Source: Planctomycetota bacterium
GTDB taxonomy: Bacteria > Planctomycetota > Planctomycetia > Planctomycetales > Planctomycetaceae
Length of the DNA stretch: 7,922 nt
Assembly (NCBI GenBank): GCA_029977045.1
Contig: JAPOLP010000237.1
Coordinates: forward strand, 1 to 7,922
Reading direction: 5' to 3'
The translations under genes and the position numbers were made by a program. Below, in pieces: positions 1 through 6,295 of the stretch; the first letter of the stretch is position 1, and the number at the start of each line of letters is the position of its first letter. The notes beneath the pieces were generated by a model. The model made no database searches. It was given only the letters and a program-made list of their open reading frames with translations, and was not told the origin of the DNA.

Positions 1-1
1 C

Positions 2-784
2 CAGGCCAACCCGTGTGCCTGCACGCGGACAGCTCCGGTTTCACAGGTCACCATGCAGCCGCAGATGCAGATGGTGCCACAGACGGTCAGCGTGCCGCAG
101 GTCACTTATCAAGACGTCACGCGGACCGAATACCGCACGGAAGCTCAAACGCAGACCATCCCCGTCACGACTTATCAGACGGTGACCGTCGACGAGGGAG
201 CCTGGCAGCAGGTCTGGGTCCCGCGCATCGTGCAGAAGCAGGTTCCGCAGGTGACTTACCAGCAGCAGATTTCGTATCGCCAGGTGCCCTATCAGGTCAC
301 GCAGCGAGTGCCTCAGGTCAGCTATCAGAATCAGACAACAATGGTCCCGCAGGTCGCTCAGTCGACCTGCAACGTCTGCGGCACAACCGGCGTTGCGACC
401 GCGCCGATTTACCCGTCGCCAATGGCAACTGTCCCGCCGCCACCGATGGCCGTCGCACCGCCTCCGCCAGTGGTCGGTCCGCAGCACGCAACGCAGCAGC
501 CAGTCATCCTCGGCACAGAATTGCAGCCACTCTCGTCGCTGTCTGGAATTCGGAACTATCCCACGACAGCTTCCACCGACAGTCTGGCTCCGGTTCCCGA
601 TCCGAGATACCTCGACACGCCAGGCACATCCTCACCGGACGTCGCGTCCTCAGACTCGTGGATGCCCGTCCGCACTGCCGAGGCCCCCGCGCAAGAACGC
701 CCGGCGCCAAGAACCAGCGCCGCATCCGGCCTCTTTGTCCCGGCACCGGCCTCGGCAAACATCTGGCGAACAAGAATCCGCTGA
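2..784 (+). CDS. Repetitive V/P/Q/Y-rich surface or cell-wall-like protein, 5' end outside window
   Basis: The frame is open from the left edge to a TGA at 782-784. An ATG lies at 53, but the codons before it already have the same composition, including a Cys-x-Cys, and no Shine-Dalgarno precedes it, so the real start is probably upstream of the window. Counting from that ATG, residues 1-103 are rich in Val, Gln, Tyr and Thr and carry a recurring V-P-Q-V-[TS]-Y-Q unit. A Cys-x-x-Cys (C106, C109) follows, then a Pro-rich stretch with two runs of four Pro, and a Ser/Pro/Ala-rich tail of about 100 residues. No enzymatic domain is visible. The pattern recalls the repetitive Cys-containing YTV-type proteins reported from planctomycete cell walls, but that link is inference. 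Other long frames here lack the ordered repeats and are shadows. Confident it is coding; function unknown. Confidence 0.72.
   Translation, partial: QANPCACTRTAPVSQVTMQPQMQMVPQTVSVPQVTYQDVTRTEYRTEAQTQTIPVTTYQTVTVDEGAWQQVWVPRIVQKQVPQVTYQQQISYRQVPYQVTQRVPQVSYQNQTTMVPQVAQSTCNVCGTTGVATAPIYPSPMATVPPPPMAVAPPPPVVGPQHATQQPVILGTELQPLSSLSGIRNYPTTASTDSLAPVPDPRYLDTPGTSSPDVASSDSWMPVRTAEAPAQERPAPRTSAASGLFVPAPASANIWRTRIR
92..361 (+). repeat. Degenerate VPQV[TS]YQ protein repeats
   Basis: The unit V-P-Q-V-[TS]-Y-Q is encoded at 92-112, 242-262 and 308-328, with a truncated V-P-Q-V at 344-355. A looser relative (M-V-P-Q-T-V) lies just before the first copy. The DNA copies differ mainly at third codon positions (for example GTGCCGCAG, GTTCCGCAG, GTGCCTCAG), which suggests the protein sequence is kept by selection and the copies are not recent duplicates. 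Spacing is irregular (150, 66 and 36 bases). Confidence 0.7.
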
Positions 785-930
785 ATGAGCCCCAAAGCGG
801 ATACCCAGCTCTGTACTGAGCGTTCGACGGGAAAACTCCGTGACCGGCCTGTCATCGAGAGTCGATTTCGCTGACGGCCAGCTCGATGCCACCCCTGCAT
901 GTCGGCCTAGAGCCAGCTTCCGGACTCCTG

Positions 931-960
931 TTGTTCATTTTCGCCGCTCGACCGTACGAT
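931..960 (+). promoter_or_regulatory. Weak sigma70-like promoter candidate
   Basis: TTGTTC at 931-936 and TACGAT at 955-960 are separated by 18 bases. They match the -35 and -10 consensus at 3/6 and 4/6 positions. They lie about 65 bases before the ATG at 1026, a plausible place for the promoter of the SGNH-like gene. Such matches occur by chance and planctomycete promoters are poorly defined. The rest of the 785-1025 gap shows nothing clear: one 4-bp hairpin around 829-843 without a T-run. Confidence 0.2.
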
Positions 961-1025
961 CCCACCTCAGTTCCGGGCGGAGGGAGCGTTCGGAATGCGC
1001 TGAATGAATACCGACAGGCCCACGG

Positions 1026-2375
1026 ATGGTGCGTCGCACGCTTCGATTTCTGAAACCATTGGGGATCGCTCTGCTGATCCTTGCGCTGGTTCCGTGCGTC
1101 GTCGAGTTCGCACTGCGAATCGTCTGGTGCCGCCGCGAGCTGACAGTCGATCGTGAATCGAACCGAGTCGCGCTCGCCCGCTCGTGGCACACGTTCCACG
1201 AACTCGAACCGCTGCACACGACGTCAATTCCGGTGCCCGACGCGGAGCCCATCGAGTTTCGCACGAACAGTCTTGGCCTGCGTGGTGACGAAATTGCCGA
1301 TCCGAAGCCGCCGGGAGTATTCCGCATCGTGTGCCTTGGCGACGACGTCATTCTCGCGCCGGAAATTTCCGAGGCGGAAACGCTGACGCGAGTGCTCGAA
1401 CAGGAACTGCAGCAACGGTCGCGAGTCCGCATTGAAGTGATCAATGCCGGTGTACCGAGCTATTGCCCGCTGCTGTCGTACCTGCAGTTCCGCCATCGGC
1501 TGGAAGGCCTCGATCCGGATCTGATCATCGCCCACTTTGATCCGAGCGACGTGTTTGATGATCGGCGTTTTCGACGCCTGACGGACCTCGGCCCCGGAGA
1601 GCGACCGCTGGTCTGTACTCATCCGGACCTGCTCGCTGATCCGATCACGAAGCCGCTGAGCGAATCGTTTCTGACGCTGCGATTGGGCGAGCGACTTCTG
1701 GCAGGGTGGCTGAGCAGCGACACGAGCAACGATCTGTCGCGGGCGGATAATCCTCGATCCCGCTATGCCTGGCTGGCGGACGATCGCGGCGACTGGGCAC
1801 TGCAGGTCGGCCTGGCTTTGTCTGCTTACGAACATCTGGCCGAGTTCTGTCGCGATGCGGAAATCGGATTGCTGCTGGCGTCGCACCCCGCTCCGTGGCA
1901 GGTTTCAACGACGGCGTCGCGCGGTGCCCGCATTCCCGAGCAGAACGGCATCTATCCCGGTGCGCTGTTCGAGCAGGTCGAGCCGCTCGAACGTGTTCAC
2001 GAGTTTGCCCGCAGCCGCAATCTGATTCTGTGCGACGTGACCGGTTCGTTCCGCAACGCGTCGAGCCCGGACCTGCTGTTTCAGGAAAACACACACGGCT
2101 TCAGCCCGCTGGGGCATCGTCTCTACGCTGACCAGCTTGCTGCCGCGATTCTGCTCTCAATCGACGGTCCGTGGAAAAGTGAGACGATTGACGAACCCGC
2201 CATGCTGCCTGCCGGTTTCGAGCGGCCAGTGCAATCCGGCGCGGCATCGACACCCCAGGCTCCACGACTTTCCCTGCCCGTTCGCCCGAATCGGCCGGCC
2301 AGTCTGCCACCTGGTGAGGCCCCGGCTCTCGTGCCGCCCGAGCCTGCTCAACCGCCCTTTCCGCCTCAGCGATGA
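1026..2375 (+). CDS. Membrane-anchored SGNH/GDSL-hydrolase-like protein with altered nucleophile block
   Basis: The 449-residue protein begins with basic residues and a hydrophobic segment at about 12-34, which looks like an uncleaved signal anchor leaving the rest outside the cytoplasmic membrane. The central part has the order of an SGNH hydrolase: a beta strand leading to block I (residues 103-108, C-L-G-D-D-V), block II (I-N-A-G at 139-142), a block III-like strand with H-F-D-P-S-D at 170-175, and block V (E-N-T-H at 354-357, followed by G-F-S-P-L-G-H). In active family members block I reads G-D-S and block V D-x-x-H. Here the Ser is Asp107 and the Asp is Glu354, while His357 remains. SGNH enzymes remove acyl groups from lipids, sugars or wall polymers, but this one may be inactive or use different chemistry. 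The last 60 or so residues are Pro-rich and probably disordered. ATG 1026 is chosen because the anchor follows directly; a GGAGGGA 40 bases upstream is too far to be its ribosome site. Family call fairly sure, activity uncertain. Confidence 0.8.
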   Translation: MVRRTLRFLKPLGIALLILALVPCVVEFALRIVWCRRELTVDRESNRVALARSWHTFHELEPLHTTSIPVPDAEPIEFRTNSLGLRGDEIADPKPPGVFRIVCLGDDVILAPEISEAETLTRVLEQELQQRSRVRIEVINAGVPSYCPLLSYLQFRHRLEGLDPDLIIAHFDPSDVFDDRRFRRLTDLGPGERPLVCTHPDLLADPITKPLSESFLTLRLGERLLAGWLSSDTSNDLSRADNPRSRYAWLADDRGDWALQVGLALSAYEHLAEFCRDAEIGLLLASHPAPWQVSTTASRGARIPEQNGIYPGALFEQVEPLERVHEFARSRNLILCDVTGSFRNASSPDLLFQENTHGFSPLGHRLYADQLAAAILLSIDGPWKSETIDEPAMLPAGFERPVQSGAASTPQAPRLSLPVRPNRPASLPPGEAPALVPPEPAQPPFPPQR

Positions 2376-2461
2376 CATTCTGAAGTCGCTGGCTCCCACC
2401 ACTTTTCGCTGACTCAACTGATCTGGTCCCGGAAAACCGACACCGCTACTCTCCCGCCGCC

Positions 2462-2482
2462 TCTCACGGGATTTCCGTGAGA
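2462..2482 (+). other. Perfect 8-bp hairpin between two plus-strand genes
   Basis: TCTCACGG (2462-2469) and CCGTGAGA (2475-2482) are exact reverse complements around the 5-base loop GATTT. It lies 87 bases after the stop of the SGNH-like gene and 65 bases before the ATG of the next gene. No T-run follows, so it is not a classical intrinsic terminator. It could be a leader structure, a processing site or an RNA 3'-end stabiliser. Confidence 0.45.
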
Positions 2483-2503
2483 AAGCACCCGATTTTCAGG
2501 CCG

Positions 2504-2520
2504 CCGGGCAGGACGCCCGG
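2504..2520 (+). other. Second GC-rich hairpin in the leader of the TIGR03009 gene
   Basis: CCGGGC (2504-2509) pairs with GCCCGG (2515-2520) around the loop AGGAC. It starts 21 bases after the hairpin at 2462-2482 and ends 10 bases before the Shine-Dalgarno-like AAGGA. Both hairpins could fold in the same leader RNA. A 6-bp GC stem is not rare in GC-rich DNA, so the confidence is low. Confidence 0.3.
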
Positions 2521-2530
2521 ACCGATTCGG

Positions 2531-2535
2531 AAGGA
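2531..2535 (+). promoter_or_regulatory. Ribosome binding site for the TIGR03009-PASTA gene
   Basis: AAGGA lies 11 bases before the ATG at 2547. It supports that start, which is also where a normal signal peptide begins. Confidence 0.5.
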
Positions 2536-2546
2536 TCCGACTGCTC

Positions 2547-3923
2547 ATGATTCGTCACTTCGCCGAACGCTGTGTCGCCGCCTGTCTGCTGGCTCTGGTT
2601 GTCGCTGGCCCGGTAAATCCGGTCTTCGCGCAGAACGCTCAGCAGAACAATGCTCAGGCCGACCTTGCCGCTCAGCAGCAACAGGCTCAACTGCTCGACC
2701 AGGTCCTGACTGCGTGGTTCAACTCGTCGAAGGACATCCAGAAGCTGGAAGGCGAGCATCGCCGTTTCGTCTTTGACTTCGTCTTCAACGTCGAGAAGCA
2801 GGCCGCCGGACGCTTCTATTACGAAGCTCCCGACAAAGGCCGCATCGACCTGGCACCAGTATCGGTCAAGAATGGACAGCAGAACCAGAAAGTGAATCCC
2901 GCCAACGGTCAGAAGGTCGTCCTCAAGGTCCAACCGGACACAGCAGAACGCTGGGTCTGCGATGGGCAGCAGATTCTCGTCATCGACGACGTTCAAAAGG
3001 CCGTTCAGCAGTTCAACATTCCCAGGGAAATGCAGGGCGGAAACATCATGGACGGCCCGCTGCCGTTCCTGTTTGGGATGCCACCCGAAAAGGCGAAAGC
3101 CCGGTACGACATGCAGATCCTGAGCACTGAGAACGGAGCGATCGACATCCTCGCGAAGCCGAAACAGGCTCAGGACGCAGCGAACTACAAGTGGGCACGC
3201 ATCCGCATCGAACAAAAAACGATGCTGCCGATGGCGGTGCAGATGCTCGACCCGGCTGGAACCCGCGAAACTGTCTACACGTTTCCCCGTATCGCCAAGA
3301 ATCATAACGCCGGCCTGCTTAAGGGCCTGATCTGGTGGAAGGACAAGGACCCGTTCAAGCCAGACCTGAAGGGTTATGACATCCAGGCCGCGATCGCAGC
3401 ACCGCTCGTTCAGAACGATGGACAACCAGACGGCGAACGCACTGTTCCGTCGGTGATCGGCTTTGAATACCAGGCCGCTCAGAAACTGCTGGAGCGGGCG
3501 GGCTTCACCGTCAAGTTCCGCAAGGGCGAACCGGCTGTGGCAAAACAGCTCGTCCACCACGTTCAGTCGCAATTGCCGCAAGCGAAAGAGCCCGCGACCG
3601 ACGACTCCACCGTCTGGCTGACCCTCTACATGCCGATGGTCGCTCAGACGGGCGGACAGGCCGACAACCAGGAGAACGCTCCATCGACGCCAGCCACTGG
3701 AGACGTCGAGTCAATCAGACTGCCGAAGGTGACCGGCCTGTTCTGGAAAGACGCCGAAAAGATTCTGGTCAACGCAGGCTGCACACCCGAATTCGTTCAG
3801 GGAAAAGCCGCCGGTCGGACGACCGACGTCTTCGTCGCTTATGAGCAGACCCCGGCAGCCGGAACGGTTGTAACGAAGGGCCAGAAAGTGACTCTGAAAG
3901 TGTTTGTGAAGCCACAACAGTAA
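2547..3923 (+). CDS. Secreted TIGR03009-domain protein with two C-terminal PASTA domains
   Basis: The 458-residue protein starts with a signal peptide: basic residues, a hydrophobic core at about 9-21, and a V-F-A cleavage site after residue 28. Residues 30-50 are Gln/Ala-rich. Residues about 45-275 match the planctomycete family TIGR03009 as I know it, with landmarks G-R-F-Y-Y-E-A-P-D-K-G-R, W-V-C-D-G, N-I-M-D-G-P-L-P-F-L-F-G-M and a final E-T-V-Y-T-F. The fold resembles the LolA-type lipoprotein carriers, but no substrate is established. Two PASTA domains follow, at about 300-360 (starting V-P-S-V-I-G) and 392-455 (starting L-P-K-V-T-G-L), each with the typical A-x-x-x-L-x-x-A-G-x-T/C and closing V-T-L or V-W-L-T-L strand; the second also has the Q-T-P-A-A-G-T-V-V segment. 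PASTA domains in other proteins bind peptidoglycan fragments or act as spacers. The likely site of action is the periplasm. The lipoprotein gene 67 bases downstream may be co-transcribed. Domain calls are strong, function is open. Confidence 0.9.
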   Translation: MIRHFAERCVAACLLALVVAGPVNPVFAQNAQQNNAQADLAAQQQQAQLLDQVLTAWFNSSKDIQKLEGEHRRFVFDFVFNVEKQAAGRFYYEAPDKGRIDLAPVSVKNGQQNQKVNPANGQKVVLKVQPDTAERWVCDGQQILVIDDVQKAVQQFNIPREMQGGNIMDGPLPFLFGMPPEKAKARYDMQILSTENGAIDILAKPKQAQDAANYKWARIRIEQKTMLPMAVQMLDPAGTRETVYTFPRIAKNHNAGLLKGLIWWKDKDPFKPDLKGYDIQAAIAAPLVQNDGQPDGERTVPSVIGFEYQAAQKLLERAGFTVKFRKGEPAVAKQLVHHVQSQLPQAKEPATDDSTVWLTLYMPMVAQTGGQADNQENAPSTPATGDVESIRLPKVTGLFWKDAEKILVNAGCTPEFVQGKAAGRTTDVFVAYEQTPAAGTVVTKGQKVTLKVFVKPQQ

Positions 3924-3990
3924 CAGCGTTGCACTTCGAAGACCTGCTTCTCCGCGTCAGCAAACACAGCAACTCTTCCCGGACCGTGTC

Positions 3991-4269
3991 ATGAGAACTC
4001 TCGTCAGACTGGCTTTGATTGCCCTGCTCCCCCCCCTGACTGGCTGTGCGGTTTTCAAACCAATGCAGGACGCATCAAAAGCGATGTGGTCGGCATTCAA
4101 GCCGAGTTCCCAGGACTATGCCCCCGGCGATGACGCAACCGGCGAGTGGGACTTTGTCGGCATCGAAGGCCGCGGCGACAAGCCGCTGGAACGCGAATAT
4201 GACAGGCTCGATTACATACTGAAGTCGCCGCGACACCGCGAAATCGAACGCAACCTTGGCATCCAGTAA
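3991..4269 (+). CDS. Small predicted lipoprotein, function unknown
   Basis: The 92-residue protein has a short lipoprotein signal: two Arg in the first six residues, a hydrophobic stretch, and a lipobox L-T-G-C with the lipidated Cys at residue 19. The mature part is about 74 residues, charged and hydrophilic, with a W-D-F-V-G-I-E-G-R-G segment in the middle and an Arg/Glu-rich, probably helical C-terminus. No enzymatic motif or known domain is visible. The residue after Cys is Ala, so there is no Asp retention signal of the E. coli type, although that rule may not hold here. The gene follows the TIGR03009-PASTA gene by 67 bases with no clear terminator between, so co-transcription is likely. 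A candidate terminator lies about 40 bases after its stop. The ATG at 3991 is chosen because the signal peptide starts there; no strong Shine-Dalgarno is seen. Confidence 0.8.
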   Translation: MRTLVRLALIALLPPLTGCAVFKPMQDASKAMWSAFKPSSQDYAPGDDATGEWDFVGIEGRGDKPLEREYDRLDYILKSPRHREIERNLGIQ

Positions 4270-4309
4270 ATCGCGACGCTGCTGTTCCGCGATCGACTTA
4301 CTGAGAGTG

Positions 4310-4346
4310 CTGCGCATTGTCGCAGTTTCTTCTGAAAACTTTTTTT
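4310..4346 (+). terminator. Candidate intrinsic terminator after the lipoprotein gene
   Basis: CTGCG (4310-4314) and CGCAG (4321-4325) form a short stem around a 6-base loop. An overlapping alternative stem, AGTTT (4324-4328) with AAACT (4336-4340), runs straight into seven Ts (4340-4346). The T-run is the best of its kind in an otherwise GC-rich window and stands about 40 bases after the stop at 4269. Neither stem is strong. The remaining bases up to 4499 show no good promoter: a perfect TTGACA at 4425-4430 has no -10 partner at 16-18 bases. Confidence 0.4.
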
Positions 4347-4485
4347 GACTGCCGGGAATAATCCTCAGCCAGGCAACATCTCTATTGCTGCCTGACGTGG
4401 CCCGCTGCCGGTGGCCACGCTGGATTGACAGCATCTCACTCTGCAACAGGCAGAGCCGCTTCGCTTCCTGCTCCATATCCACCCT

Positions 4486-4493
4486 GGGGGGAA
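4486..4493 (+). promoter_or_regulatory. Ribosome binding site that fixes the YfbK-like start
   Basis: GGGGGGAA ends 6 bases before the ATG at 4500. It supports that ATG over the in-frame TTG at 4425, whose extra 25 residues would bury the lipoprotein signal. Confidence 0.5.
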
Positions 4494-4499
4494 TCCACG

Positions 4500-6140
4500 A
4501 TGAAACCAATTGTCTGGCTGTGCGCGCTGATCGTGGGTCTGTTGTCCGGTTGCGGGGACACAGCCGATCACCCTGCTGCCGGCTCCGCCATCGAGCAGTA
4601 CGCCGCTTCGACGACCGACGACGCTGCTGTATCCATCGAAGGAGCCCCTTACTCCGTCGAAGAGTGTCTCGCCCCGCCTGAGCCGCCAATCGCAACAGCA
4701 GCCCCGGACTTCCACACTGAAGCCTACGACTCAATTGCCGAGAATCGATTTCAGTCGCCACTCGACGAACCACTTTCAACGTTCTCAATCGATGTCGACA
4801 CGGCGTCGTATGCGAACGTCCGGCGCATTCTGCACGAAGGCCAGTTACCGCCCACCGGAGCCGTCCGTATTGAAGAGCTGATCAACTATTTCAGCTACGA
4901 CTATCCGCAGCCGGACGACGGTCGCCCGTTCTCCGTCAACATCCAAGCGGCACGTTGTCCGTGGCAACCGCAGCACCTGCTGGCGAAGATCGGCCTGAAG
5001 GGGATCGAAATCGACGCCAGTGAGCGGCATGATGCGAATCTCGTCTTCCTGCTCGACGTGTCAGGCTCGATGAACGCTCCGAACAAGCTGCCTCTGGTGA
5101 AGTCGGCAATGCGAATGCTTGTCGAACAGCTTCGGCCAGCGGACCGAGTGGCCATCGTCGTTTATGCTGGAGCCTCCGGCCTGGTCTTGCCGTCGACTCG
5201 CGTTGGCGACGGACTGAACGTGCTCAATTCACTGGAACGATTGAGTGCCAGTGGCTCGACGAATGGCGGTGACGGGATCCAGCTCGCGTACAATGTTGCC
5301 GCGTCAAACCTGATTCGCGGCGGCATTAACCGCGTCATTCTCTGCTCGGACGGCGACTTCAATGTCGGCATCACCAGCCGCTCGAAGCTCGTCGACCTGA
5401 TTCAGACCGAAGCAAAACGCGACGTCTCTCTGAGCATCTTCGGCTTCGGGACCGGGAACCTCAAAGACGCGACTATGGAAGAACTGTCCAACAAGGGCAA
5501 CAGCACGTACGGCTACATCGATTCGCTGAACGAGGCTCGCAAGGTCTTCGTCGACGAGCAACTCGGCACGCTGGTGACGATCGCGAAGGACGTGAAGATT
5601 CAGGTCGACTTCAACCCGCAGCACGTCCAGGCATACCGGCTGATCGGGTACGAAAACCGCGTCATGGAAGCTCAGGACTTCCGCGACGACCGCAAGGACG
5701 CCGGCGAAATCGGCTCGGGCCATACAGTTACGGCGTTGTACGAGATCGTTCCGCATGGCGTTACGAGCCCGGTCCTGGCGGTCGAGCCGTCGAAGTATCA
5801 GGCCGTGAAGATCGAACTCGGTTCCGAGCCCGCTGAGATGCTCACCGTCCGGCTGCGGTACAAGGAACCGGAAGGCGACGAGGGCATCGAGTTTCACGTC
5901 CCGGCTGCACTGCCAGCCGAAGTGACCGCTGGCTCTGACGACTTTCAGTTCGCGGCGTCCGTCGCGATGTTCGGCCTGCTGCTGCGACACTCCGAGTACG
6001 CCGGCTCTGCAGACTGGCAGACGATCGAACAGCTGGCGGTTGCCGGCGAGACAGCACGCCTCAACGAACACAGATCTGAGTTCCTCGAACTCGTCCGCAC
6101 TGCCGCCAGGCTGAGCAGCCGCGAGGTCGTGTCGCGATAG
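4500..6140 (+). CDS. YfbK-like von Willebrand factor A domain lipoprotein
   Basis: The 546-residue protein is a predicted lipoprotein: Lys2, a hydrophobic stretch, and a lipobox L-S-G-C with Cys18. A linker to about residue 80 is Ala/Pro-rich. Residues about 81-175 match the N-terminal domain of YfbK-type proteins (E-N-R-F, then S-T-F-S-I-D-V-D-T-A-S-Y). The VWA domain spans about 180-360 with a complete metal-ion-dependent adhesion site: D186-x-S188-x-S190, Thr254 and Asp284. The rest, from about 356 (L-V-T-I-A-K-D-V-K-I-Q-V-D-F-N-P), matches the DUF3520 domain that closes this family. Length is close to E. coli YfbK, which I recall as about 575 residues. The intact MIDAS implies Mg- or Mn-dependent protein binding at the envelope; partner and role are unknown. 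The start at 4500 is preferred for its ribosome site and lipobox. It probably has its own promoter, since a terminator candidate and 230 bases separate it from the gene upstream. Confidence 0.92.
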   Translation: MKPIVWLCALIVGLLSGCGDTADHPAAGSAIEQYAASTTDDAAVSIEGAPYSVEECLAPPEPPIATAAPDFHTEAYDSIAENRFQSPLDEPLSTFSIDVDTASYANVRRILHEGQLPPTGAVRIEELINYFSYDYPQPDDGRPFSVNIQAARCPWQPQHLLAKIGLKGIEIDASERHDANLVFLLDVSGSMNAPNKLPLVKSAMRMLVEQLRPADRVAIVVYAGASGLVLPSTRVGDGLNVLNSLERLSASGSTNGGDGIQLAYNVAASNLIRGGINRVILCSDGDFNVGITSRSKLVDLIQTEAKRDVSLSIFGFGTGNLKDATMEELSNKGNSTYGYIDSLNEARKVFVDEQLGTLVTIAKDVKIQVDFNPQHVQAYRLIGYENRVMEAQDFRDDRKDAGEIGSGHTVTALYEIVPHGVTSPVLAVEPSKYQAVKIELGSEPAEMLTVRLRYKEPEGDEGIEFHVPAALPAEVTAGSDDFQFAASVAMFGLLLRHSEYAGSADWQTIEQLAVAGETARLNEHRSEFLELVRTAARLSSREVVSR

Positions 6141-6144
6141 CAAA

Positions 6145-6169
6145 CCGCAGAACGGAATTCACTCCGTTG
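6145..6169 (+). repeat. Palindromic repeat, copy 1 (inverted relative to copy 2)
   Basis: AACGGA (6151-6156) and TCCGTT (6163-6168) form a 6-bp stem around ATTCAC. The reverse complement of 6145-6169 matches 6261-6285 at 22 of 25 positions. It begins 5 bases after the stop of the YfbK-like gene. Confidence 0.7.
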
Positions 6170-6260
6170 CTTGTGCAGGCACGACCCGCCTGAAGAAAGA
6201 ACAACCCGAACACGAACACGGTCCTGGACGCATCAGAGTCAGCCCGCCTCAATGAGGACT

Positions 6261-6285
6261 GAACGGAATGAATTCCGTTCTACGG
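6261..6285 (+). repeat. Palindromic repeat, copy 2
   Basis: GAACGGAAT (6261-6269) and ATTCCGTTC (6272-6280) are perfect 9-base arms around a 2-base centre. As RNA this gives an 8-bp stem with a TGAA loop. It is the inverted partner of copy 1 and ends 10 bases beyond the stop of the minus-strand UbiD gene. A smaller CCTC/GAGG hairpin lies beside it at 6247-6257. The pair may act as a transcription end for both convergent genes or be a dispersed REP-like element. Confidence 0.75.
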
Positions 6286-6295
6286 CTCGGCTTGC

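Noticed and set aside
13..819. 268-residue frame overlapping the first gene
   Set aside because: Its composition is Ala/Arg/His/Asp-rich without order, while the other forward frame has ordered V-P-Q-V repeats. It is a shadow in GC-rich DNA.
1086..1097. L-V-P-C as a lipobox in the SGNH-like protein
   Set aside because: Pro at the -1 position does not fit a lipobox, which needs Gly, Ala or Ser there. The segment is better read as part of a signal anchor.
2496..3581. 361-residue minus-strand frame opposite the TIGR03009-PASTA gene
   Set aside because: It lies almost wholly opposite a gene with a signal peptide and recognisable domains. Long antisense frames are expected in GC-rich genes, and it shows no domain of its own.
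4425..4430. Perfect TTGACA as a -35 box for the YfbK-like gene
   Set aside because: No -10-like hexamer is found 16-18 bases downstream.
4425..4499. In-frame N-terminal extension of the YfbK-like protein from TTG 4425
   Set aside because: It would place 25 hydrophilic residues before the lipobox. The ATG at 4500 has a purine-rich ribosome site 6 bases upstream.
4075..4788. 237-residue minus-strand frame spanning the lipoprotein gene, the gap and the YfbK start
   Set aside because: It is Arg/Ser-rich without a domain, and it crosses two plus-strand genes with good lipoprotein signals and a terminator candidate.
5304..6143. 279-residue minus-strand frame opposite the YfbK-like gene
   Set aside because: It mirrors a well-recognised VWA/DUF3520 coding region and has no recognisable motif or ribosome site.
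6205..6221. Short tandem CGAACA units in the spacer between the palindromes
   Set aside because: Only two units are present, too few to mean more than chance.
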